A program made the translations under genes and the position numbers. Positions 24,022 through 31,400 of a DNA stretch of 37,342 nucleotides are shown here, piece after piece. The stretch is from Ruminococcus sp. CAG:403 (GTDB lineage Bacteria > Bacillota > Clostridia > Oscillospirales > Ruminococcaceae). Where the stretch lies: contig FR899073.1 of the NCBI GenBank assembly GCA_000437255.1, positions 2,498 through 39,839 of the forward strand. Direction: 5' to 3'. Position 1 is the first letter of the stretch. Each line of letters begins with the position of its first letter. The notes beneath the pieces are model-generated. The model saw only the letters and a program-made list of their open reading frames with translations, was not told the origin of the DNA and searched no databases.

Positions 24022-24471
24022 ATTAAAATCTCAACAAAAGTAGAATGTGGAATTATTGCATTGATTGACATTGCACTGCATTCTGAAAATGGAGAAGCAG
24101 TTGCTGTGAGCGGTATCTCCAACCGGCAGAATATTTCGGTAAAATATCTAGAGCAGATTTTGGCAGCATTGCGGCAGGCGTATCTGATCCGTGGAATCAA
24201 AGGATTTAAAGGTGGCTATATGCTTGCAAGACCAGCGAATCATATTACGTTTCAGGAAATTATCGATGCATTAGATATTACTGTTCTGAGTGACGTGGAT
24301 ACTGGCAACACAAGCAATCCCTCTCTTTTGAAAGCAACTGTTCAAGAGTCCCTGTGGGATCAGATGACCACATATTTACGCACATTTTGTGCAGGCATTA
24401 CACTGCAAGACATGATTGATCGTTATCGCAGTTCGATTCCACCGGATGAAGCGTTTATGTACTATATTTAA
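24022..24471 (+). CDS. Rrf2-family repressor (CymR-like), apparently with an ATT start codon
   Basis: Winged-helix regulator of 149 residues. The N-terminus '(I)KISTKVECGIIALIDIALH' aligns with the usual Rrf2 start 'MKISTKGRYGLRALIDLA'. The recognition helix is in 'SVKYLEQILAALRQAYLIRGIKG', followed by 'GGYMLARP'. The Cys residues are not in the spaced cluster needed for an IscR-type Fe-S site, which favours a CymR role. No in-frame ATG, GTG or TTG exists between the end of cysK and the conserved region. ATT 24022 stands seven bases after a perfect GAGGAGG (24008-24014) exactly where the initiator Met belongs. As the neighbour of cysK and sulfur genes it is the likely sulfur regulator. Confidence 0.82.
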   Translation: MKISTKVECGIIALIDIALHSENGEAVAVSGISNRQNISVKYLEQILAALRQAYLIRGIKGFKGGYMLARPANHITFQEIIDALDITVLSDVDTGNTSNPSLLKATVQESLWDQMTTYLRTFCAGITLQDMIDRYRSSIPPDEAFMYYI

Positions 24472-24493
24472 ATGATAATTTGAGACCAATTTA

Positions 24494-24532
24494 AAACGGC
24501 GTGATAGGATTTCCATACGCCGTTTGATTTTT
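24494..24532 (+). terminator. Terminator after the Rrf2 gene
   Basis: AAACGGCGT (24494-24502) pairs with ACGCCGTTT (24517-24525), followed by GATTTTTC. It ends the transporter-cysK-Rrf2 transcript. Confidence 0.75.
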
Positions 24533-24624
24533 CAAACAAATTCATGAATATATTATGTAAATTAAAAACAAATGAAGAATTATTTGAACAAAATGAAAAA
24601 GCGGATAAAATCATATAAAACCTA

Positions 24625-24653
24625 TTGACTTAGTAGTTAAAAGGTGCTATAAT
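24625..24653 (+). promoter_or_regulatory. Promoter of the 12-gene sulfur operon
   Basis: TTGACT (24625-24630), 17 bases including an extended TG (24645-24646), then a perfect TATAAT (24648-24653). It is the only clear promoter seen for genes metY to cysN. AT-rich sequence upstream (24535-24620) contains the palindrome ATTCATGAAT but no site I can identify as a CymR box. Confidence 0.8.
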
Positions 24654-24693
24654 AGGATCATCGAGAAAGAACGAGAGGAGCGTGGGTGAGCGC

Positions 24694-25932
24694 ATGAAAT
24701 TTAATACGGCATTGTTACATCAGAATTTTGATGGAGAAAAAAGTACAGGTTCTACCATTATGCCGATTTATCAGGTCAGCGCATTCGCACATGAAACGGC
24801 AGAAAAACTGGAAAAAGTATTTCACAATCAAGCACCCGGATTTGCTTATACCAGAATTAGTAATCCAACCGTGGATGCTTTTGAAAAAAGAGTTGCCGCA
24901 ATGGAGCACGGCATTGGAGCAGTAAGCTGTTCATCCGGTATGACAGCAGTTACCATGGCGTTACTGAACATTCTTCATGCTGGAGATGAAGTAATTGCCG
25001 GTTCTGGACTTTTTGGCGGAACCATTGATCTATTCTCCGACTTGAAAGCGTTTGGCATCACAACACGATTTGCAGAATCGGTTACCGTAGAGGAGATTGA
25101 ACCTTTAATTAACAAACATACAAAAGTTGTCTTTACAGAACTGATTGGAAATCCAAAGTTGGATGTAGTTGATTTGAAAGCCGTTTCTGAACTGGTGCAT
25201 GCCCACGGTATTCCACTGATTATTGATAGTACAACCGCAACACCGTATCTGATTCATCCGTTTGAATACGGCGCAGATGTTGTCGTGCATTCCTCTTCTA
25301 AATATATTAACGGGGGTGGAAATGCTATCAGTGGCGTAATTGTAGATAGCGGCAACTTCTCTTGGGATAAGAGCCGATACGATGGTTTTGAACCATTTGA
25401 AAAATACGGAAAGTTTGCTTACCTTGCAAAGCTTCGAAATGCCATTTGGAGAAATGTAGGCGGATGTCTTTCTCCAATGAATGCGTTTCTCAATTCTGTA
25501 GGACTGGAAACACTTGGATTGCGAATGGAACGGCTTTGCGATAACGCACTGAAATTAGCACAGTACTTAGAACACACAGAAGGTGTTACAGTCAATTATC
25601 CAGCTTTAGAGAAAAGTCCCTATTACGACTTGGTACAAAAACAGTTTGGCGGAAAGGGCGGCGCAATTTTAACGCTTCAAGTAGGAAGTAAGAAAAAAGC
25701 GTTTTGCTTGATCAATCATTTACAATATGCAACCAATGCAACCAACATTGGGGACACTCGAACGCTAGTAATTCATCCGGCAAGTACCATTTATGCACAC
25801 AGTAATGAAAAGCAAAAACAAAGCGCAGGCGTTTATGAGGATTCTATCCGCATCAGTGTAGGCATTGAAGATATTGAAGACCTGATCGCAGATTTTGGAC
25901 AGGCAATTGCAAAAATGCAGGAGGAATGTTAA
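24694..25932 (+). CDS. metY: O-acetylhomoserine sulfhydrylase
   Basis: PLP enzyme of the Cys/Met metabolism family, 412 residues. It makes homocysteine from O-acetylhomoserine and a sulfur donor. The PLP lysine is in 'VVHSSSKYINGGGNAISG'; 'FAYTRISNPTVDAFEKRVAAME' (in part) and 'SCSSGMTAVTMALLNIL' are typical. The frame can also start at GTG 24682, but that is too close to GAGGAG; ATG 24694 is preferred. It heads an operon with a ThiS-like carrier, its activator and a JAMM peptidase, the same partners MetY has in Wolinella succinogenes, where the sulfur donor is a protein thiocarboxylate rather than free sulfide. Confidence 0.93.
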   Translation: MKFNTALLHQNFDGEKSTGSTIMPIYQVSAFAHETAEKLEKVFHNQAPGFAYTRISNPTVDAFEKRVAAMEHGIGAVSCSSGMTAVTMALLNILHAGDEVIAGSGLFGGTIDLFSDLKAFGITTRFAESVTVEEIEPLINKHTKVVFTELIGNPKLDVVDLKAVSELVHAHGIPLIIDSTTATPYLIHPFEYGADVVVHSSSKYINGGGNAISGVIVDSGNFSWDKSRYDGFEPFEKYGKFAYLAKLRNAIWRNVGGCLSPMNAFLNSVGLETLGLRMERLCDNALKLAQYLEHTEGVTVNYPALEKSPYYDLVQKQFGGKGGAILTLQVGSKKKAFCLINHLQYATNATNIGDTRTLVIHPASTIYAHSNEKQKQSAGVYEDSIRISVGIEDIEDLIADFGQAIAKMQEEC

Positions 25933-26793
25933 ATGGCAGTCGATTATGCAACCTTGAAAAAAGGTGGTTTTATGCGGCAGAAGCAGAAAAATCATTTTTC
26001 GCTTCGACTTCGGGTAGTCGGCGGCAATCTGACAGCAAAACAGCTTGCAAAGATTGCAGAGGTCGCAGAAACATTTGGAGATGGTCATGTGCACTTGACC
26101 TCTCGCCAGAGCGTGGAAATTCCATTTGTAAAACTGGAACAAATTGATGCGGTAAAAGCAGCGTTAGCAGAAGGTGATGTAGAACCAGGCGTATGCGGAC
26201 CAAGAGTTCGGACTGTAACAGCTTGTCAAGGCGCAGCAATTTGCCCAAGCGGATGCATTGATACTTATGCATTGGCAAAAGAATTGGATGAACGTTATTT
26301 TGCACGGGAACTTCCACATAAATTTAAATTCGGTATCACAGGCTGTCAAAATAATTGCTTGAAATCTGAAGAAAATGATTTAGGCATCAAAGGCGGCATC
26401 CAAGTAAAATGGAGAGAAGAGGATTGTATTCAGTGTGGTGTCTGTACCAAGGCATGCCGCAGTGGTGCGATTACGCATGAAGATGGAAAGATCTCTGTGG
26501 ATGACAGCAAATGTAATTTTTGCGGACGATGCGTAAAAGCATGTCCTACAGAAGCTTGGGATACGGTACATGGATATATCGTTTCTTTTGGCGGTCTGTT
26601 TGGCAACAGCATTCATAAGGGAGAACCCATTATCCCATTTATTGCAGATAAGGAAAAACTTCTGAAAATCTGTGATGCCACAGTACAATTTTTTGATGAC
26701 AATGCCAACGCAGGTGAGCGTTTTCAATTCACCTTAGAGCGTGTGGGAAAAGAAAAATTTGAACAGAAAATCTGGGAGGCTTACAATGGCTGA
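25933..26793 (+). CDS. Compact siroheme sulfite reductase with two ferredoxin [4Fe-4S] clusters
   Basis: Reduces sulfite to sulfide. 286 residues, far shorter than CysI (~570): a single siroheme half plus a ferredoxin insert. The siroheme/[4Fe-4S] cysteines are C98, C104 ('TACQGAAICPSGC') and C138, C142 ('GITGCQNNC'). Substrate-side basic residues appear in 'HLTSRQSVEIP'. Two further [4Fe-4S] sites are C165/168/171/175 and C194/197/200/204. Similar small enzymes occur in methanogens and Clostridia. The start follows the metY stop directly. Siroheme is made by the operon at 11.6-18.9 kb. The electron donor is not evident; ferredoxin is likely. Confidence 0.88.
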   Translation: MAVDYATLKKGGFMRQKQKNHFSLRLRVVGGNLTAKQLAKIAEVAETFGDGHVHLTSRQSVEIPFVKLEQIDAVKAALAEGDVEPGVCGPRVRTVTACQGAAICPSGCIDTYALAKELDERYFARELPHKFKFGITGCQNNCLKSEENDLGIKGGIQVKWREEDCIQCGVCTKACRSGAITHEDGKISVDDSKCNFCGRCVKACPTEAWDTVHGYIVSFGGLFGNSIHKGEPIIPFIADKEKLLKICDATVQFFDDNANAGERFQFTLERVGKEKFEQKIWEAYNG

Positions 26794-27031
26794 ATTTCAA
26801 ATTGATGAAACTGTAGATATCACCGATGTCGTTTGCCCCGTTACTTTTGTAAAGGCAAAGGTGGCATTGGAAGAGTTGGATGACGGACAGATTCTTTCCA
26901 TTCGTATGAATGATGGAGAACCAGTTCAGAATGTACCGAGAAGCATAAAGGAAGAAGGTCATAAAATCCTGAAGCTTCTGCAAAATGAAGATGGTACATA
27001 TAATCTGATTGTAAAAAAGGTGGGTGATTAA
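26786..27031 (+). CDS. TusA-family sulfur-relay protein
   Basis: 81 residues of TusA/SirA-like fold. The sulfur-carrying cysteine is Cys17 in 'DITDVVCPVTFVKAKVALEEL' (in part); the usual CPxP reads CPVT here. TusA proteins carry sulfur as a persulfide. It overlaps the sulfite reductase stop by eight bases and is followed directly by thioredoxin, so it may move sulfur from the reductase to the ThiS-like carrier, which is inference. The open frame extends upstream to 26741, but ATG 26786 has GGGAGG before it. Confidence 0.85.
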   Translation: MAEFQIDETVDITDVVCPVTFVKAKVALEELDDGQILSIRMNDGEPVQNVPRSIKEEGHKILKLLQNEDGTYNLIVKKVGD

Positions 27032-27355
27032 ATGGCCGCTCGTGTCAATCAGGAAACGTTCCAAAAAGAAGTATTGGAAGCAGACAAGCTGGTGTTGGCA
27101 GATTTTTATTCCGACAGCTGCATTCCTTGTAAGCGACTTTCTCCGGTTTTATCGGAACTGGAAGAAACCTACAGCGATGTATTAAAGGTTGTAAAGATCA
27201 ATGTCAATTTTGATCAGGCACTGGCAGAGCAATATGCCGTACAGGCGGCTCCCACTCTGATTTTCTTCCACAATGGGGAAGAAAAGAGCAGATTAAGAGG
27301 CGCAGTAAAAAAAGCAGAGATCACAGAAGTGATTGATTCCCTCAAAACAAGATAA
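27032..27355 (+). CDS. Thioredoxin-like protein with CIPC active site
   Basis: 107 residues, complete thioredoxin fold. The redox pair is Cys30-Cys33 in 'SDSCIPCKRLSP', where standard thioredoxins have CGPC; the cis-Pro is in 'QAAPTLIFF'. The changed dipeptide should alter redox potential or partner choice. It begins immediately after the TusA stop codon. A thioredoxin reductase gene lies four genes downstream, so the two probably form a dedicated pair, perhaps reducing persulfide or disulfide intermediates of this pathway. Confidence 0.88.
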   Translation: MAARVNQETFQKEVLEADKLVLADFYSDSCIPCKRLSPVLSELEETYSDVLKVVKINVNFDQALAEQYAVQAAPTLIFFHNGEEKSRLRGAVKKAEITEVIDSLKTR

Positions 27356-27369
27356 AGGAGAAAAGAAGA

Positions 27370-27576
27370 ATGAAAATTACAGTTGCAGGTGTACAGAAGG
27401 AAGTTGCAGACGGTCTGACCGTTGCACAGTTGATTGTTGATGAAAAGGTAGAAACCCCGCAGTATGTTACGGTTACCATCAACGATGAGTTCGTTGAAAA
27501 TGGTACATTTGAATCCACCGTTTTGAAAGATGGTGACACCGTAGAGTTCCTCTATTTCATGGGAGGTGGACAGTAA
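27370..27576 (+). CDS. thiS: ThiS-family sulfur carrier with masked C-terminus (HcyS-like)
   Basis: 68-residue ubiquitin-like sulfur carrier. Functional carriers end in Gly-Gly, which is adenylated and thiocarboxylated. This one ends 'FMGGGQ', so an extra Gln follows the glycines and must be removed first; the JAMM peptidase two genes downstream is the obvious candidate. In W. succinogenes the HcyS carrier also has an extra residue, removed by HcyD. Cys and thiazole genes (thiG, thiH) are absent nearby and metY heads the operon, so a role in homocysteine rather than thiamine synthesis is favoured. Start ATG follows AAAGGAG. Confidence 0.87.
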   Translation: MKITVAGVQKEVADGLTVAQLIVDEKVETPQYVTVTINDEFVENGTFESTVLKDGDTVEFLYFMGGGQ

Positions 27577-27577
27577 A

Positions 27578-28390
27578 ATGGCATTCACCAATGAACAGAT
27601 TGAACGGTACTCCCGTCATATCATTCTAAAAGAAGTCGGCGTAAAAGGTCAGAAAAAACTGCTCAACGCAAAAGTGCTGATCATCGGTGCCGGCGGACTT
27701 GGTGCACCGGCAGCAATGTACTTAGCAGCAGCTGGTGTTGGCACCATTGGCATTGCAGATGCGGATGAAGTAGATCTCTCCAATCTCCAGCGCCAAATTA
27801 TTCATGCAACACAAGATGTTGGGAAAGCAAAAGTACAGTCCGCAAAAGAAACAATGGAAGCAATTAATCCAGATGTTACTGTAAATACTTACCATACATT
27901 TGTCACTAGCGAAAACATCATGGATTTGATTAAAGACTATGATTTCATTATTGATGGAACCGATAATTTCCCGGCAAAGTTCCTGATCAATGATGCTTGC
28001 GTAATGGCAAAGAAACCATTTTCCCACGCTGGCATTATCCGCTTCCAAGGTCAGTTGATGACCTATGTTCCGGGAGAAGGACCATGCTATCGCTGCGTCT
28101 TCAAAAATCCACCTCCGAAAGATGCAGTTCCAACTTGTAAACAAGCTGGCGTAATTGGTGCAATGGGCGGTGTCATTGGCAGTTTACAGGCAATGGAAGC
28201 TATCAAATATATTCTTGGAATTGGCAATTTGTTAACTGGTAATCTGCTGACTTATGATGCACTAAAGATGGATTTCCGTAAGGTAAAGCTGCCATCTGAA
28301 ACTTGCAATTGCGCAGTTTGCGGCACCCATCCGACAATTACCAAATTGATCGATTACGAACAGGCAGAATGCGATGGAGTGGGATTATGA
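27578..28390 (+). CDS. ThiF/MoeB-family carrier-activating enzyme (HcyF-like)
   Basis: E1-like adenylyltransferase of 270 residues that activates the C-terminal Gly of the carrier. The ATP loop is 'IIGAGGLGAPAAMYLAAAGVG' (in part), with 'DADEVDLSNLQRQIIH' following. The catalytic Cys is Cys187 in 'DAVPTCKQAG'. Zinc cysteines are C170/C173 and C245/C248. It starts two bases after the carrier stop; ATG 27578 is chosen because GGGAGGTGG lies upstream. It lacks the rhodanese domain found in some MoeB/MoeZ proteins, so sulfur must come from another protein, possibly TusA. The JAMM gene overlaps by four bases. Confidence 0.9.
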   Translation: MAFTNEQIERYSRHIILKEVGVKGQKKLLNAKVLIIGAGGLGAPAAMYLAAAGVGTIGIADADEVDLSNLQRQIIHATQDVGKAKVQSAKETMEAINPDVTVNTYHTFVTSENIMDLIKDYDFIIDGTDNFPAKFLINDACVMAKKPFSHAGIIRFQGQLMTYVPGEGPCYRCVFKNPPPKDAVPTCKQAGVIGAMGGVIGSLQAMEAIKYILGIGNLLTGNLLTYDALKMDFRKVKLPSETCNCAVCGTHPTITKLIDYEQAECDGVGL

Positions 28391-28800
28391 TTCAATTAAA
28401 GAAATCAGATTTTGAAAAAATGCTGGCACATGCAAAAAAGGAATTACCCGATGAAGCATGTGGCTTGATTGCCGGTGAATTGCAGGGAACCGATAAAATT
28501 GTCAAAAAAGTATATCTGCTGACAAACATTGATCACTCCAACGAACATTTTAGTTTGGATCCGAAAGAGCAGCTGGCAGCAGTAAAAGATATGCGTGCAA
28601 ATGGTCTGGTTCCACTGGGAAATTGGCATTCTCATCCGGAATCTCCTTCCAGACCGTCAGAAGAAGACAAGCGGCTGGCGTATGACAGTAAAGCGAGTTA
28701 TATGATTCTTTCTCTGATGGATCGAGAAAATCCGGTACTCAATTCCTTCCACATTGAAGGAACCAATTCAGAGAAGGAACTCTTACAAATTGAGGATTAA
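28387..28800 (+). CDS. JAMM/MPN+ metallopeptidase (HcyD / Mec+ type)
   Basis: 137-residue zinc peptidase of the M67 family. The complete JAMM motif is present: Glu23, His81, His83, Ser91 and Asp94 ('NWHSHPESPSRPSEED'). Family members trim residues after the Gly-Gly of ubiquitin-like sulfur carriers (HcyD) or release the amino acid formed on them (Mec+ on CysO-cysteine). The adjacent carrier ends GGGQ, so trimming of Gln is expected. Start ATG overlaps the ThiF-like gene's stop (ATGA); the frame extends further upstream but inside that gene. Confidence 0.9.
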   Translation: MIQLKKSDFEKMLAHAKKELPDEACGLIAGELQGTDKIVKKVYLLTNIDHSNEHFSLDPKEQLAAVKDMRANGLVPLGNWHSHPESPSRPSEEDKRLAYDSKASYMILSLMDRENPVLNSFHIEGTNSEKELLQIED

Positions 28801-28803
28801 GTT

Positions 28804-29724
28804 ATGTATGACATCATCATCATCGGCAGCGGTCCGGCAGGCTTAACCGCTGCAATCTATGCCAGCCGTGCCAATCTTCAGGCATTGGTTGTTGAGAAAG
28901 ATGCAATGGGTTCCGGACAGATTGCAGTAACAGAACAGGTAGACAATTATCCGGGTCTGTTACACATCGGTGGATACGAACTCGGTGAAAAGTTCCGGGA
29001 ACATGCAGAAGTGCTTGGAGCATCATTTTGTGAGAATGAAGTAACGGCATTGACACAGAATGATGGAAGTTTTACCATTTCCATGCAAGATGGAACAAAT
29101 GTGATTGGAAAAAGCGTAATCTATGCTGCTGGAAGTTCTTACCGCCGTCTAGAAGTTCCAGGCGGCCAGCTTCTCGGTGTTTCTTATTGTGCCACCTGTG
29201 ACGGTGCCTTCTATCAAAACAAAACAGTAGCCGTCATTGGCGGCGGGGATACGGCGCTAGAGGATGCCTTGTATCTTTCCAGGGTCGCAAGCATTGTTTA
29301 TCTCATACATCGTCGAGATACATTTCGTGCCAATGCTTCCTTACAAAAGCAAGTTGAGCAAACGAAAAATATCGTGCTGGTAAAACGTGCCGTTCCAACA
29401 GAAGTTGTAGGAGAAAAACGGGTCGAAGCACTGAAAATTCTGCATAACGGCGTACCGGAAGAATTGCTCTTAGATGGTGTATTTGTAGCGATTGGCAGTA
29501 TTCCAAATACAGAGATTCTTCGTAACGTTGTGAATTTGGATGCAAACGGTTACATCGTAGCCGGTGAAGATGGAGTTACTTCTGTAGAAGGGATTTTCGC
29601 AGCTGGAGATGTACGGACAAAACCACTGCGACAGGTGGTAACAGCTGCATCAGATGGTGCAAACTGCGTGGCATCTGCTGAAAAGTATCTTCTGCGTACA
29701 AAAGAAAGGGCGGTGATGAAATGA
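28804..29724 (+). CDS. trxB: Thioredoxin reductase
   Basis: FAD/NADPH flavoprotein of 306 residues. The FAD loop is 'IIIGSGPAGLTAAIYASRA', the redox pair is in 'SYCATCDGAFY', and the NADPH loop is 'VAVIGGGDTALEDALYLS'. The C-terminal FAD motif 'GIFAAGDVRTKPLRQVVTAASDG' (in part) is intact. It sits between the JAMM peptidase and APS reductase genes and likely reduces the operon's CIPC thioredoxin. It overlaps aprA by four bases. Confidence 0.93.
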   Translation: MYDIIIIGSGPAGLTAAIYASRANLQALVVEKDAMGSGQIAVTEQVDNYPGLLHIGGYELGEKFREHAEVLGASFCENEVTALTQNDGSFTISMQDGTNVIGKSVIYAAGSSYRRLEVPGGQLLGVSYCATCDGAFYQNKTVAVIGGGDTALEDALYLSRVASIVYLIHRRDTFRANASLQKQVEQTKNIVLVKRAVPTEVVGEKRVEALKILHNGVPEELLLDGVFVAIGSIPNTEILRNVVNLDANGYIVAGEDGVTSVEGIFAAGDVRTKPLRQVVTAASDGANCVASAEKYLLRTKERAVMK

Positions 29725-31400
29725 ATGTGAAACGTTATCAAACGGATGTGCTGATTATTGGCGGTGGAACCGCAGGTTGCTACGCAGCACTAACGATTGC
29801 GAATCAATCTGATGCGAGTGTACTGATTTGTGAAAAAGCACACATCAAGCGAAGCGGTTGTTTGGCGGCTGGTGTAAACGCTTTAAACGCCTATATCACC
29901 GAAGGCAGAAAGCCACAGGATTACGTGGATTATGCCCGAAAAGATGCGGATGGTATTGTGCGTGGCGACTTGCTTCTTACCATGTCCGAACGGCTCAATC
30001 AAGTAACCGCACATATGGAACAACTTGGGCTGGTTATCTTAAAAGATGAAAATGGCAAGTATGTTGCACGTGGTAATCGAAACCTAAAAATCAACGGTGA
30101 AAATATGAAGCCACTTTTGGCAAAAGCTGTAGAAGCATTGCCGCAGGTAACAGTTCTAAACCATGTTAACATCACCGATTTTTTCGTACAAAACAATCGA
30201 ATTCAGGGCGCATTCGGATTTGGCATTCACAATGATACCGTATATGTGATGGAAGCAAATGCAGTAATCATTGCCACAGGCGGTGCAGCTGGTCTCTATA
30301 AACCCAATCATCCTGGATTCTCTCGCCATAAAATGTGGTATCCGCCCTTTAATACCGGCGCTGGATATGCCATGGGCATCCGTGCCGGAGCAGAAATGAC
30401 AACATTTGAAATGCGGTTTATTGCATTGCGTTGTAAAGATACCATCGCACCCACTGGAACATTGGCACAAGGAGTTGGCGCAAAACAGGTGAATTCTTTG
30501 GGCGAAGTTTATGAAACCAAGTACGGTTTGACAACTTCCGAACGTGTCTATGGAACGGTCAGTGAAAATCTGGCTGGTAGGGGTCCCTGCTATTTACGAA
30601 CAGAAGGTATCACTTCAGAACAGGATGATTCCTTGATGAAGGCATACCTCAATATGGCGCCTTCACAAACCCTGAAATGGATTGAAAATGGAAAGTGTCC
30701 TTCTCAGCAAAATGTGGAAATCGAGGGAACAGAACCCTATATTGTAGGTGGACATACTGCAAGCGGATATTGGGTAGATACAAAACGTGCAACAACAATT
30801 ACAGGATTGTTTGCAGCTGGCGATGTTGCCGGCGGCTGTCCACAGAAGTACGTAACTGGTGCTTTGGCAGAAGGCGAGATTGCTGCTGAATCGGCATTGG
30901 AATTTTTACAAAATCATACAGCGTCAAAACCAGATGACAAAGAAGTTCAAGCGCATCTTGCAGAAGTGGAACACTTCTTAAATGGAACTGGTAGATTATT
31001 TGACACGGAACAACTGGAAGATGCCATGCAGACGGTTATGGACACCTATGCAGGTGGCATTGGTACAAATTATCGATTCCATGAAAAGGAATTGGATCTC
31101 GCAGACGAAAAAATCGTTCGTCTCATGGAATTATCCAATCAACTTCATGCAGCAGATTATCAGGAACTAATGTACATCTACGAATTGCGAGAACGTCTTG
31201 TGGTTTGCCGTAGTGTAATTGCACATTTGAAGGCAAGAAAAGAAACTCGCTGGCATAGTTTTGCAGAAAATCTGGATTATCCGGAGAAAGATGATCTCCA
31301 TTGGAAACGTTATGTCAATTCCCGTATGAAAAACGGAAAGCTAGAAATTATTTTCCGGGAATTGGTAGAGGAGGGACAGAATTATGAGCATTGCCATTAA
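29721..31400 (+). CDS. aprA: Adenylylsulfate (APS) reductase alpha subunit
   Basis: FAD subunit of 559 residues that reduces APS to sulfite and AMP. The N-terminal FAD loop is 'LIIGGGTAGCYAALT'; 'IKRSGCLAAGVNALNAYI', 'GGHTASGYWVD' and 'FAAGDVAGGCPQKYVTGALAEG' (in part) are AprA signatures within the fumarate reductase/AprA superfamily. It is shorter than the ~650-residue enzymes of sulfate-respiring bacteria. Its place between trxB and cysDN, with an assimilatory-type sulfite reductase and no dsrAB or qmo genes, points to a biosynthetic role. aprB overlaps its end by 17 bases. Confidence 0.9.
   Translation: MNVKRYQTDVLIIGGGTAGCYAALTIANQSDASVLICEKAHIKRSGCLAAGVNALNAYITEGRKPQDYVDYARKDADGIVRGDLLLTMSERLNQVTAHMEQLGLVILKDENGKYVARGNRNLKINGENMKPLLAKAVEALPQVTVLNHVNITDFFVQNNRIQGAFGFGIHNDTVYVMEANAVIIATGGAAGLYKPNHPGFSRHKMWYPPFNTGAGYAMGIRAGAEMTTFEMRFIALRCKDTIAPTGTLAQGVGAKQVNSLGEVYETKYGLTTSERVYGTVSENLAGRGPCYLRTEGITSEQDDSLMKAYLNMAPSQTLKWIENGKCPSQQNVEIEGTEPYIVGGHTASGYWVDTKRATTITGLFAAGDVAGGCPQKYVTGALAEGEIAAESALEFLQNHTASKPDDKEVQAHLAEVEHFLNGTGRLFDTEQLEDAMQTVMDTYAGGIGTNYRFHEKELDLADEKIVRLMELSNQLHAADYQELMYIYELRERLVVCRSVIAHLKARKETRWHSFAENLDYPEKDDLHWKRYVNSRMKNGKLEIIFRELVEEGQNYEHCH

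Noticed and set aside
24015..24026. Four-codon minigene ATG-TAC-CAT-TAA before the Rrf2 gene
   Set aside because: The ATG directly abuts the GGAGG motif with no spacing. The conserved Rrf2 N-terminus fits the ATT start in another frame much better.
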